Shown one piece after another: positions 36,011 to 43,929 of a DNA stretch of 43,929 bases (within the stretch, counting starts at the first letter, position 1; each line of letters begins with the position of its first letter). The DNA comes from [Clostridium] polysaccharolyticum (GTDB lineage Bacteria > Bacillota > Clostridia > Lachnospirales > Lachnospiraceae): NCBI RefSeq assembly GCF_900111595.1, contig NZ_FOHN01000025.1, forward strand, positions 1 through 43,929. Direction: 5' to 3'. The position numbers were made by a program, and so were the translations under genes. The notes under the pieces are model-generated. The model ran no database searches, was not told the origin of the DNA, and worked only from the letters and a program-made list of their open reading frames with translations.

Positions 36011-38107
36011 ATGTATCTAAAAAAACTAAAACTAAACCATTACAGAAAATTTTACGAAGAACAAAACGAGATTGAATTTGTTAGTTCAAAAATCAAACCA
36101 GAGAAGAAGGACAATCAGACAGAAGAACAGCAAGAAACAAAAATCGACATTGCCACTGATACAACCCTAATTATTGGAAAAAACAATGCCGGAAAAACAA
36201 CCATAATATCAGCATTAGAAAAGTTAATTAAGCAGCCAACTTCATTTGGCGTAAATGACTTTAATTTTCGGTATCTGCAAAATTATCTGCAAAATTATGA
36301 TGTGAAAAAGGAAGACAATGAATTACCATACATTGAGTTTGGTATTACGGTTGAGTTAGAAGAAAATAGTGATGACAGGATTTCAAATCTGGTTCCATTT
36401 ATGCTTGTTGAGGACTTGGAAGATACAGAACTGGATATTTTCATTAAATACGAAGTAAAAGATGAGACAACTTTTCATGAAAGTATGAAAGAATTAAAAA
36501 CCAATGTTGAGAATGTAGATGCATTTGATAAATTTTTGAAATTGTTAAATGAGACGGATTTTACTCTTAATTACTACGATAAAAATAAAGAGAACCTGGA
36601 AATAGATTTTAAGTTGTCTAATTTAATGGATATAAGATGCATTAAAGCCAATCATTTAAGGAAGGATAATAGTTTATCAGAAGCATTTAACAAAATTATC
36701 AAATACAGATATGAGCATACATTTAAAGAACAGAAAAAAACGATTGAATTAAAGTTAGAAAAAATGAATTCGGATTTATCCGAGGATATTAATGAAAAAC
36801 ATGCAGATGTAGTGGAAAAAGTAATGGCAAAAATGGTTTCCACAAACCATATGGCAGTGGATTTGAGTGCAGATATTACATTTGAAAAGCTTATGTCAAA
36901 CTTGATTAAATATCAATATGTAGACAATACGGTTAAAGTTCCAGAAGATCAGTTTGGTTTAGGATATAGCAATTTGGTTTTGATTATAGCAACGATTATG
37001 GATTATATAGAACAATATCCAGATTCTACGTTTAATAGTAAGATAAACTTAATATCTATCGAAGAACCAGAAACCTTTATGCACCCGCAGATGCAGGAAC
37101 TGTTTATTCGGAATATTAATGAAGCAATAGATGAGATCCTTGTTGACAAAAAGAAGAACATAAATAGTCAGATTATTATCACAACGCATTCCTCCCATAT
37201 TTTAAATAGTAAAATACATAGTTCTAATACATTCGATAACATCTGTTATTTATATGAGAAGGAGCATCATGCAGCAATAACTAATCTGAATAATGAGAAG
37301 GTTGCTCCAAAGCAAAAGGAAACAAAAGATAAGGCAAGAGATAAGGCAAATAATGAGGCAATATTCAATTTTTTCAAAAAACATATTAAGTATAAAGTGT
37401 CAGAACTTTTCTTTTCAGATGCGGCCATTTTGGTAGAAGGATTTGCAGAAGATTTGTTGATTCCATACTATCTGGAGAACAGGGAGGAGACATTAGGACA
37501 ATATTACATTTCGGTATTTAATATTAATGGGGCACATGGGCATTTATATAGAAATCTTGTGAAAGCTTTGGGGATACCAGTGCTTATCATAACAGATTTG
37601 GATATTAAGCGTGAAAAGGCAGAAAGTGAAGATGGAGAAAAAAGTAAGCAAAAGAACTTGGATCAGATTACAAGTTTAGAGGGAAAAGAAACTACCAATA
37701 AGACCATTGAGAACTTTCATGGCAAGAAGGATATTTCAAATATTCGAGAATGGATAGAAAAAGATAATATGTATTTGTCTTATCAAGGAGAGATAGAAGG
37801 ATATTATGCAACTAGTTTTGAAGAAGCGTTTATATTGACGAACTTTGACAATATAATTTTGAATGATGTGCTTAAGGAATTAAAACCAAGAATTTATGGA
37901 CGAATTGTTACGAAGAATAATAAATATGTAGAGAATAAGAACCAATCTTATAGATGGCAGGAAAAATTAGAGAACTTAAAAGGAGAATTTGCCAGTAAAC
38001 TGCTTTATAAAATCGTAAATGAAGAATGTGAGGACAAAATTCCGAAATTGCCAAAGTATATTGCAGATGGGCTGACATGGATTGAAAAGAAGTTAGGGGG
38101 AGAATAA
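36011..38107 (+). CDS. gajA: Gabija GajA: OLD-family ATPase/TOPRIM nuclease
   Basis: In Gabija anti-phage defence, GajA nicks DNA when nucleotide levels fall and assembles with GajB. The 698-aa protein begins MYLKKLKLNHYRKF, has Walker A GKNNAGKT (about 56-63), Walker B ISIEEPETFMHP (about 350) and THSSHILN. A TOPRIM domain follows with ILVEGFAED (about 473) and IITDLDIK (about 526). It is longer than the described B. cereus GajA (about 578 aa). An AGGAGGGAG site precedes ATG 36011. The stop overlaps the gajB start by one base (TAATG). Confidence 0.88.
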   Translation: MYLKKLKLNHYRKFYEEQNEIEFVSSKIKPEKKDNQTEEQQETKIDIATDTTLIIGKNNAGKTTIISALEKLIKQPTSFGVNDFNFRYLQNYLQNYDVKKEDNELPYIEFGITVELEENSDDRISNLVPFMLVEDLEDTELDIFIKYEVKDETTFHESMKELKTNVENVDAFDKFLKLLNETDFTLNYYDKNKENLEIDFKLSNLMDIRCIKANHLRKDNSLSEAFNKIIKYRYEHTFKEQKKTIELKLEKMNSDLSEDINEKHADVVEKVMAKMVSTNHMAVDLSADITFEKLMSNLIKYQYVDNTVKVPEDQFGLGYSNLVLIIATIMDYIEQYPDSTFNSKINLISIEEPETFMHPQMQELFIRNINEAIDEILVDKKKNINSQIIITTHSSHILNSKIHSSNTFDNICYLYEKEHHAAITNLNNEKVAPKQKETKDKARDKANNEAIFNFFKKHIKYKVSELFFSDAAILVEGFAEDLLIPYYLENREETLGQYYISVFNINGAHGHLYRNLVKALGIPVLIITDLDIKREKAESEDGEKSKQKNLDQITSLEGKETTNKTIENFHGKKDISNIREWIEKDNMYLSYQGEIEGYYATSFEEAFILTNFDNIILNDVLKELKPRIYGRIVTKNNKYVENKNQSYRWQEKLENLKGEFASKLLYKIVNEECEDKIPKLPKYIADGLTWIEKKLGGE

Positions 38108-40170
38108 TGGGGCTTACAGAGTATAGTAGTGAGGATCTTGAACAGGAAAAGGCAATACAGGAACAATTATTTCAATGTTGTGATACATTTGAAAGTGTTG
38201 TCTTTCATGCAGGTGCAGGCTCTGGAAAGACCTATGCATTAGTAGAATGTTTAAAACATATTGTAAATAAGAATCGGGAAAAGCTAATAGAACACAATCA
38301 AAAGATTGTATGTATTACTTATACAAATGTGGCAGCCAATCATATAAAACATCAGATAGGTGCATCTGATGTAGTTGTGGTTTCTACCATCCATGAACGC
38401 ATCTGGAGTATGATAAAGGAACAAAAAAGTGCATTGTTGGCATTACACGTTGAAAAACTGAAAAATGAGATAAAAGATATAAGAAACCAGTTAGCGAAAA
38501 AGCCAGATTTTCAAAAATATAAGAAGTTAGACCAGGTTAAGAAGCAAGAGTTTTTTTTGATTATGCAGGAGAATAGAGAAGCCTATTATGAAGCCTACAG
38601 TAATAATGCATCAGGATTTAAGAATAGTATGTCAGAAATAATTCCATTAGAATATAAAGATTTATTATCAAATGTTACAAAGTTTAAAAGTTTGGTGGAC
38701 AAACTGTTTAAAATAGAACGATATGAAAGATGTCTGGAACGGATAGAAGCAAAAGAGAAAGAGTATAGAGTAGTCCAGTATAATGCGAAGTACAATCGTG
38801 ACCGATTAGATATAATGCGTATCAGTCATGATACGGTACTGGAATATGGCTATCAGTTGATTGAAAAGTATCCTAAAATGCGACAGATGATTATAGACCA
38901 GTATCCGTATATTCTGATAGACGAGTATCAGGATACAACGGAAGTTGCAGTGAAAATGATGGACTTAGTTGAAAAATATGCAAAAGAAATAAACCATGAT
39001 ATGTTTGTGGGATATTTTGGCGATTCGGTACAGAATATTTATGATGATGGGATAGGCGGAAGATTAAATGAGTTGCATACTGGATTGAAGGAGTTTGATA
39101 AGATTTATAATCGCCGATCCTATAAAGAGATAATTGATCTTGCAAACAAGGTAAGAAATGATAGGATTGAACAAAAGTCAATTTATTCAGATTGTGAAGG
39201 AGGCAGTGCTATGTGCTACTATGGCACAGAAGCAGATATAAAGGAATTTATTGATATGTGTGCAGAAAATTGGGACTGCAGTACAGAAAATCCGTTGCAC
39301 TGTCTGTTTGCTACCAATCAGAAAGTTGCAGAATATAGTGGTTTTTTAAAGATGTACATAGCTTTTAACGGTACAGACCGTTATAAAAAGGGACTTGGAT
39401 ATAAGCAATTAAATTCCGAACTGCTTGGTCAAGATACCAGACAGCTTGGCAGAGTGCCAGCAATGTTTGACCGCCTAATGAGATTATATAGTGAAGTAAG
39501 AAATGGCAGAGAACCTCTTAGAAATATTCTCCCGACAGATGACTTTAGAAGTATAAGTTTTTCAGAATTAAGAACATTAATTCAAGTCTTGAAATCAATA
39601 GATGGCGAAAATATAGAAGAATTATTAAAGAAAATATTTAAGCAATATGAAGAAAAAAACGATAAGGTATTTAAAAAGATTATAGACAAAGTATTTGACC
39701 TTGAAGAAGCATCTTATAATGCTGTAATAACAGAGATTGCAAAAAATTTATATCGTGACGACTGGGAGGAATCCAAAACAGCAGAAGAAATGATTCGTCC
39801 TATACTGGAAATAGAAAAGCAAGAATTGTTAAACTGGTTTGATTACCGAAACCATGCTGAAAAAGAGAAAATTTGTTATCATACATTTCACAGCACAAAG
39901 GGATTGGAATTTGAAAATGTTGCTATTATTCTGGGGCAGGACTTCGGTAAGGGTAAAGGAAAAAATTTATTTGAAACGTATTTTAAAGAATATGGCAAAT
40001 CCATAGAAGAAATCTCTGACTCGTATGAAACTGGAAGAAATATTTTATACGTTGCAGTTTCAAGAGCGATTAAGAATTTATGCATCCTTTACGTTGATCA
40101 TATGGAAGACATTCAAGATAAAATTGAAATGATTTTTGGAAAGATAGAGGACATTAAAGATGGAAAATAG
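38107..40170 (+). CDS. gajB: Gabija GajB: UvrD/Rep-like helicase
   Basis: The 687-aa protein is a superfamily 1 helicase with Walker A AGAGSGKT (about 36-43), a Walker B LIDEYQDT (about 271), HSTKGLEFENV (about 595) and VAVSRA (about 650). Paired directly with an OLD-type nuclease, this is the Gabija arrangement, in which GajB is thought to sense or process DNA ends and activate GajA. It is longer than the described GajB (about 494 aa). Its start overlaps the gajA stop, and its last 11 bases overlap the next gene. Confidence 0.87.
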   Translation: MGLTEYSSEDLEQEKAIQEQLFQCCDTFESVVFHAGAGSGKTYALVECLKHIVNKNREKLIEHNQKIVCITYTNVAANHIKHQIGASDVVVVSTIHERIWSMIKEQKSALLALHVEKLKNEIKDIRNQLAKKPDFQKYKKLDQVKKQEFFLIMQENREAYYEAYSNNASGFKNSMSEIIPLEYKDLLSNVTKFKSLVDKLFKIERYERCLERIEAKEKEYRVVQYNAKYNRDRLDIMRISHDTVLEYGYQLIEKYPKMRQMIIDQYPYILIDEYQDTTEVAVKMMDLVEKYAKEINHDMFVGYFGDSVQNIYDDGIGGRLNELHTGLKEFDKIYNRRSYKEIIDLANKVRNDRIEQKSIYSDCEGGSAMCYYGTEADIKEFIDMCAENWDCSTENPLHCLFATNQKVAEYSGFLKMYIAFNGTDRYKKGLGYKQLNSELLGQDTRQLGRVPAMFDRLMRLYSEVRNGREPLRNILPTDDFRSISFSELRTLIQVLKSIDGENIEELLKKIFKQYEEKNDKVFKKIIDKVFDLEEASYNAVITEIAKNLYRDDWEESKTAEEMIRPILEIEKQELLNWFDYRNHAEKEKICYHTFHSTKGLEFENVAIILGQDFGKGKGKNLFETYFKEYGKSIEEISDSYETGRNILYVAVSRAIKNLCILYVDHMEDIQDKIEMIFGKIEDIKDGK

Positions 40171-40924
40171 AATGAAAGAGTACATTGATGATTTTTTAAA
40201 AAATAATGAGAAGATTGCGAAAGAGATAAAGGATTTATCGAAACATTATTGTATTTCAGATTTTGTAAAAGTCCAAGATACCTGTAAGGAATACTTTGAA
40301 ACAGGAAAGGAATCGGAAATAAAGGGGGTATATGGTTGCATTTATCAAGAAAGAGATAAATATCTTAGGTTAGATGTCGAATCACCAGAAAGACGTCTGA
40401 CGGAAGAGTATTTAGAATTTTTACATAATCTGCTGACGGATAAAGAAGTGACAGATAAGGTCTTTTATATTGTTGCCTATCATTATCTTTCATTAGGAAA
40501 GCATATGGGTTTTCAGCTTTCAGCGGCTAATAATGCACCATTTCCAGTTGAAAATAAAAAGGAATTATTTCCGTTAGGGAAAACAAATATGAAAAAATTA
40601 AAAGATGTAACAGAGGGTAGATTATTTAGTATAGTTGGATATTTCAGTGATTCTGATATATTGTATTACCATAATATGTATTCTGAGTTTGGATATCATC
40701 ATCATGCAACAAAAAATTTTTCGTTGCTTGCCAAACTGGATGAATTTCATTTGATAGTAAATAAATATGATTTTGGCTATAGAGTAAGAGATTCAATTGA
40801 TTTGTTTGTATTTCGATATAAGGCTATTTTTACTACTGATAGATTGCATATGTATATGTTCCGTGAGGTAAAAGAGAAAATTATAAATAATTTGGTCGAT
40901 CTATCAGAAAATATATGCTCCTAA
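40160..40924 (+). CDS. Gabija-linked protein of unknown function
   Basis: The 254-aa protein starts inside gajB (ATG 40160, 11-base overlap), so it is almost certainly translated with the Gabija pair. It is soluble and charged. It shows an HNMYSEFGYHHHATKNF motif near residue 175 and an aromatic-rich C-terminus, and no domain I recognise. Standard Gabija is described as a two-gene system, so this could be an accessory or regulatory subunit, or simply a neighbour joined by chance. No promoter or terminator is seen between it and gajB. Confidence 0.7.
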   Translation: MENRMKEYIDDFLKNNEKIAKEIKDLSKHYCISDFVKVQDTCKEYFETGKESEIKGVYGCIYQERDKYLRLDVESPERRLTEEYLEFLHNLLTDKEVTDKVFYIVAYHYLSLGKHMGFQLSAANNAPFPVENKKELFPLGKTNMKKLKDVTEGRLFSIVGYFSDSDILYYHNMYSEFGYHHHATKNFSLLAKLDEFHLIVNKYDFGYRVRDSIDLFVFRYKAIFTTDRLHMYMFREVKEKIINNLVDLSENICS

Positions 40925-40928
40925 GTGC

Positions 40929-40958
40929 AAGCAGAAGAACCGATATAGCAAATTATTA
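40929..40958 (+). repeat. Direct repeat copy 1 (DUF1848 gene start fragment)
   Basis: This 30-base stretch is 28/30 identical to 42744-42773. It directly follows the Gabija-linked gene and would encode SRRTDIANY before a stop, like the N-terminus of DUF1848 proteins (SRRTDI). It is the second trace of that gene in the window. Confidence 0.6.
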
Positions 40959-40969
40959 ATTTTTCATAC

Positions 40970-40998
40970 TTGAAAAAAATTGCGATTTGATATATAAT
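40970..40998 (+). promoter_or_regulatory. Promoter of the nucleotidyltransferase gene
   Basis: TTGAAA at 40970-40975 and TATAAT at 40993-40998 are separated by 17 bases, 62 bases upstream of the next start, so that gene is transcribed separately from the Gabija operon. Confidence 0.7.
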
Positions 40999-41060
40999 AA
41001 AATGATTTAGCACTGATAAGCTAAGTGGACGGTTTTGGGGTATAGAGAGGAGAATATATT

Positions 41061-41717
41061 ATGAAACACGATTTTTACTATATTTCTAAAAAAGATCCAG
41101 TTGTAGCGGAAGCCTATTCTAATATTTTGTGTCTGATTCATGAGGTGCAGGATTTCGTAAGAAGGAAATTTACATTTCAATATACAATAGTTGGAAGTTA
41201 TAAAAGAAATATGATTACTTATGATGCAAAATCCAATGTTGGATATGATTTTGATTTCAATATTGAAGTAAATGATGACGATCAGGAATATACGGCAAAG
41301 GAGATAAAAAATATCCTTCAGGTAGCATTTAATAAAGTAGTAGGGAAGTATGGATATGATTACGCAGAAGATTCTACGCGTGTCCTGACGATAAAAAGGA
41401 AGGATAGGAGAAGGTCACGTATTCTACATAGCTGTGATTTTGCCATTGTAAATAATTACATAGATGAGGATGGATATGAATGTCAGGAATACATTCGCCA
41501 CAATAAAAAACAGAAAACATATAGCTGGTGCGAGCAGCCAGATGGTTATTATAGATTGCCAGAGAAAATTGAATGGGTGAAAGAGCATGATTTATGGCAG
41601 GAGATGAGGCAAGTATATATAGACATGAAAGACAGGAATGAAGATCCTAATGTTCATTCCAGATCGGTATTTGCTTGTGCAGTTCATCAGATTTGTCAGC
41701 AGTATGGATTTTACTAA
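41061..41717 (+). CDS. Nucleotidyltransferase-fold protein
   Basis: The 218-aa protein has a polymerase-beta-type nucleotidyltransferase pattern: VGSYKRNM near residue 47, then GYDFDFNIEV (the DxD metal pair, about 68-77) and a later aspartate in HSCDFAIVNN (about 125). It is short and has no clear second domain. It could be a toxin-type transferase, a signal-nucleotide synthase, or a tRNA-modifying relative; the sequence does not decide. A GGAGAG site precedes ATG 41061, and it has its own promoter. No obvious antitoxin or effector lies next to it. Confidence 0.6.
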   Translation: MKHDFYYISKKDPVVAEAYSNILCLIHEVQDFVRRKFTFQYTIVGSYKRNMITYDAKSNVGYDFDFNIEVNDDDQEYTAKEIKNILQVAFNKVVGKYGYDYAEDSTRVLTIKRKDRRRSRILHSCDFAIVNNYIDEDGYECQEYIRHNKKQKTYSWCEQPDGYYRLPEKIEWVKEHDLWQEMRQVYIDMKDRNEDPNVHSRSVFACAVHQICQQYGFY

Positions 41718-41851
41718 TGTAAAGGAGGAACATTCAGAGAGAATGACACATGAAGATGAATTAGGATGTAGTTAAGCTTTGATATTGCAAACCTATCTTA
41801 ACTATGTTATCATAAACACACAAAACAAGCATAAAAGAAGGTGAACACATT

Positions 41852-42664
41852 TTGAAGAAACAGTCAGAATTGAAACAACAGACAAGAGAAAAAGTGTTAC
41901 ACCAGATAAAAAAATTCAGACTACTAGATGATGATTTCATGACGAAATGTTTTGAAGACAACACAGAAGCTACGGAATTAGTTTTAAGAATTATTTTAGA
42001 GAAAACCGATATAATAGTTGAGAAAGTCTTTACCCAATACACGATCAAAAATATAAAAGGTCGTTCTCTATGATTGGATATCTTTGCAACAGATTCGACA
42101 GGAAAGAAATACAATATCGAAATTCAAAGAGCAAATAAAGAAGCTGGAGCTAAGCGGGCAAGATATAACAGCAGTCTTATTGATGCCAATATTTTATCAG
42201 TAGGATATGATGCTGACGAATTAACAGAAACCTATGTTATCTTTATTACAGAGAATGACGTATTTGGGAAGAATAAGCTTATTTATCATATTGATAGATA
42301 TATTAAAGAAACAGAGGAGTTATTTCATGATGGTTCGCATATCATATATGTAAACGCTACATACAACGATGATTCTGCTCTGGGTAAGTTAATGCATGAC
42401 TTTAAATGTTCCAATCCAGATGACATGAATTATCAGATTCTTGCTAAAACAGCAAGATACTATAAAGAAGACAAGGAGGGGATTTCAGCTATGTGTAAAG
42501 CAGTAGAAGATTTAGTAGAAGATTTAATAACAGATGAGAAAAAGAGAATGGCACTACGTCTGTTAGAGAAACAAATAGCATCCATAGAAGAAATAGCAGA
42601 ATGTGCAGACTTACCTATTGAAGTGGTAGAAAACCTGGTCTTAGAGAAAAATTCAAGTAAATAA
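41852..42664 (+). pseudogene. Rpn/PD-(D/E)XK nuclease-type transposase protein with an in-frame stop
   Basis: From TTG 41852 (AAGGTG ahead) the frame reads MKKQSELKQQTREKVLHQIK and stays in step to 42664, except for TGA at 42071-42073. A CGA-to-TGA change would restore GRSLRLDIFATDSTGKK. The catalytic pattern LDIFA...YNIEIQRANKE of the PD-(D/E)XK transposase-like family follows, and the C-terminal helices are present, for about 270 aa. Such genes are common multicopy repeats in Clostridia and are linked to recombination. As written it is split into 73 and 196 aa parts. Confidence 0.8.
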
Positions 42665-42681
42665 TTTAGTGAAGATATGTT

Positions 42682-42714
42682 CAGGGAAGCGGGGAAACCT
42701 GCTTCCCTGTTTTT
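42682..42714 (+). terminator. Strong Rho-independent terminator
   Basis: A 12-bp stem (42682-42693 with 42698-42709, one G-U pair) is capped by a GAAA tetraloop and followed by TTTTT. It ends the transposase-like gene. Confidence 0.9.
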
Positions 42715-42729
42715 AGTGAAGGGAATTCC

Positions 42730-42828
42730 ATGATTCTAAATGTAAGCAGAAGAACCGATATCTCAAATTATTATCCAGAATGGTTTATAAACAGAGTAAA
42801 AGAGGAATATTTTTATGTAAGAAAGTAA
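42730..42828 (+). pseudogene. DUF1848 family gene start, cut by IS66
   Basis: ATG 42730 begins MILNVSRRTDISNYYPEWFI and reads 32 aa, matching the N-terminus of DUF1848 proteins (about 300 aa, function unknown). It stops where the IS66 end begins; its last two codons use IS66 bases. The gene body is missing from the window. Positions 42744-42773 repeat 40929-40958. Confidence 0.7.
42744..42773 (+). repeat. Direct repeat copy 2 (inside the DUF1848 start)
   Basis: It matches 40929-40958 at 28 of 30 bases. Both copies encode the same part of the DUF1848 N-terminus, and the two bracket a 1.8-kb segment carrying the nucleotidyltransferase and transposase-like genes. Confidence 0.6.
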
Positions 42829-43617
42829 GCGCACAATTACCTGGTAGGTACAACATTACATGTCAAAGTGTTATACTTACCAGGTAATTTAAAGTTGAAT
42901 ACGTTTACTTCATATATTTTTTAATAGATATTGAATGTTTTCAGTGTAAGCTTGAAAATTGAAGCCGTTTACTTTCTTTTCTTTGAGCACTGTTCTTTGG
43001 CAAAATCAGACCAAGGCATCATATCTTCCAATTCTTCAGGATGTTCCTTGAAGTTGGTTTCTGGTATGTACATTAGTAAAAAGTTCAGGTATTGGAATGG
43101 TTCTAGTCCGTTTGCTTTAGCTGTTTCAATGACGCTGTACACAGCAGCACTTGCATCTGCTCCTTTGGTACTGTCCGAGAACATCCAGTTTTTTCTTCCT
43201 GTTGTAAATGGGCGGATGCTGTTTTCTGCAAGGTTATTTGAGATGGAGCATCTTCCATCCAATAGATAGTTTTCAAGATAGGTTCCCTGGTTCTTGGCAT
43301 AGACTACAGCTTTTCCGAGTTTGGAGCCAGATAGGGGATCTAGTTTTTCAAGCCAGCACCAAAAAGCCTCTAAAAGCGGTTTTTCCGTTTCCAGACGCAG
43401 TTTTTTCCTTTCTTCAGGTGAGAGGCTCTCCATTTCTTTTTCCATGTGGAACAGCTTGTTGCAATAGTCCCTTCCAGTTTCTGCCGGAGATACTATCAGC
43501 TGTTTTTCCGCTCCCGGAGGCATGGCTTCCACAAACTTTCTTCTAAGGTGTGCCCAACATTCGCACCGAATAACATTTGTAACCTTATCATATCCAGTGT
43601 AGCCGTCCGTATATAAA
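42825..43617 (-). mobile_element. IS66-family element, 3' part, interrupted by IS21
   Basis: It begins at 42825 with a GTAAGCGC tip typical of IS66, followed by about 140 non-coding bases and the 3' part of the main transposase on the minus strand. It breaks off near 43618, where an IS21-family end starts. It is a different copy from the element at 1-331, whose transposase would lie to the left of the window. Confidence 0.75.
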
Positions 43618-43619
43618 TG
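42969..43619 (-). CDS. tnpC: IS66 transposase (TnpC), C-terminal fragment
   Basis: On the minus strand the frame runs from 43619 to a TAA at 42969-42971, about 216 aa. It shows HLYTDGYTGYDKVTN, CWAHLRRKFVEAMP, and LDGRCSISNNLAENSIRPFTTGRKNWMFSDS, hallmark segments of the IS66 DDE transposase; the final catalytic glutamate lies in NLAENSIRP. The N-terminal half is removed by the IS21 insertion, so the protein cannot work. Confidence 0.88.
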   Translation of the reverse strand, partial: HLYTDGYTGYDKVTNVIRCECWAHLRRKFVEAMPPGAEKQLIVSPAETGRDYCNKLFHMEKEMESLSPEERKKLRLETEKPLLEAFWCWLEKLDPLSGSKLGKAVVYAKNQGTYLENYLLDGRCSISNNLAENSIRPFTTGRKNWMFSDSTKGADASAAVYSVIETAKANGLEPFQYLNFLLMYIPETNFKEHPEELEDMMPWSDFAKEQCSKKRK

Positions 43620-43929
43620 CTAACATAAATAAGTACAGAAAATCTAATATAAATATGTACAAAAACTGATTATAATAGATTCCTGATAGGAGGCACTATT
43701 ATGATCATTCAAACTAATATAACCACTGATTTAACTATATATTCCTTAAATGATTTAACTAAATTAAAACCTTTTCTGGAGGATTCAACATTGAAAATTA
43801 ATAAGAGCCAAATTGCTCGTGAACTGAACGTCGATAGACGAACGGTTGACAAATACCTGCATGGATTTGAAAAATCTCATACAAGAAAGAAAAAATCTGT
43901 TATAGATGACTTTCATTCTATCATAGAAG
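43618..43929 (+). mobile_element. IS21-family element, left end
   Basis: The left end starts with TG near 43618. Two 13-base near-identical repeats (43625-43637 and 43649-43661, 12/13), 24 bases apart, resemble the multiple terminal repeats of IS21 elements, where the transposase binds. The istA gene follows. The rest of the element lies outside the window. Confidence 0.7.
43701..43929 (+). CDS. istA: IS21 transposase IstA, partial
   Basis: ATG 43701 follows TAGGAGGC and gives 76 codons to the window end. The part seen carries a helix-turn-helix, LKINKSQIARELNVDRRTV, followed by DKYLHG, as in the N-terminal DNA-binding region of IstA. The DDE domain and istB are beyond the edge. Confidence 0.8.
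   Translation, partial: MIIQTNITTDLTIYSLNDLTKLKPFLEDSTLKINKSQIARELNVDRRTVDKYLHGFEKSHTRKKKSVIDDFHSIIE

Noticed and set aside
8283-42664. Stop-codon reassignment as an explanation for the broken genes
   Set aside because: The apparent internal stops use all three codons (TAA in glyS, TAG at 34138, TGA at 42071), and all three also act as normal stops elsewhere in the window, so no single reassignment fits.
1-43929. CRISPR array
   Set aside because: No series of evenly spaced direct repeats was seen; the only repeats are the two-copy DUF1848 fragments and short IS-end repeats.

Overview
The window looks like chromosomal DNA from a low-GC gut Firmicute, most likely a Lachnospiraceae-type Clostridia. 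This rests on strong AGGAGG ribosome sites, TTGACA/TATAAT promoters with 17-bp spacers, the era-yqzL-recO core order, a ppdK gene, and IS66 and IS21 insertion sequences. This is a judgement from gene content; no database search was possible.

Layout. (1) 1-2395: an IS66 end interrupts what looks like the tail of a peptide-maturation/export operon, leaving a 5'-truncated gene and an ABC exporter. (2) 2574-9717: core genes: an M16C metalloprotease, era, a small yqzL-like gene overlapping recO, a lipoprotein, and a glycyl-tRNA synthetase gene with an in-frame TAA at codon 41. (3) 9716-12996: a transporter/membrane-protein operon with two related secreted proteins, one ending in a CBM2-like domain. 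(4) 13143-28040: a hybrid polyketide/nonribosomal-peptide cluster, the most exciting part. Two giant synthases (1493 and 3157 aa) read AL-ACP-KS-AT0 // ACP-aminotransferase-C-PCP-KS-AT-KR-ACP-reductase, followed by a translationally coupled flavodoxin/ferredoxin fusion. The order resembles the front end of mycosubtilin/iturin synthases, but the first AT has lost its serine, no adenylation domain is present, and release is reductive. (5) 28091-30925: ppdK with its own promoter and terminator.

(6) 31109-42714: a defence-type accessory island. It holds an AAA ATPase with a frameshifted TOPRIM-like partner, two damaged genes of unknown function, an orphan attenuator-like leader next to a tRNA-like fragment, a broken ImmA/IrrE-type gene, a complete Gabija pair (gajA, gajB) with a third overlapping gene of unknown function, an orphan nucleotidyltransferase, and a broken PD-(D/E)XK transposase-like gene. 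Two fragments of the same DUF1848 gene start bracket the last part. (7) 42825-43929: an IS66 right end interrupted by an IS21-family element that runs off the window.

How it fits together: the synthase pair probably activates a carboxylic acid as an acyl-AMP, extends it with malonyl units, aminates the beta-keto group, condenses through the C domain, extends and reduces once more, and releases an aldehyde or alcohol. No phosphopantetheinyl transferase, adenylation enzyme or exporter for it is visible, so those must come from elsewhere. The island downstream shows repeated gene decay, whereas the 14-kb synthase region is intact.
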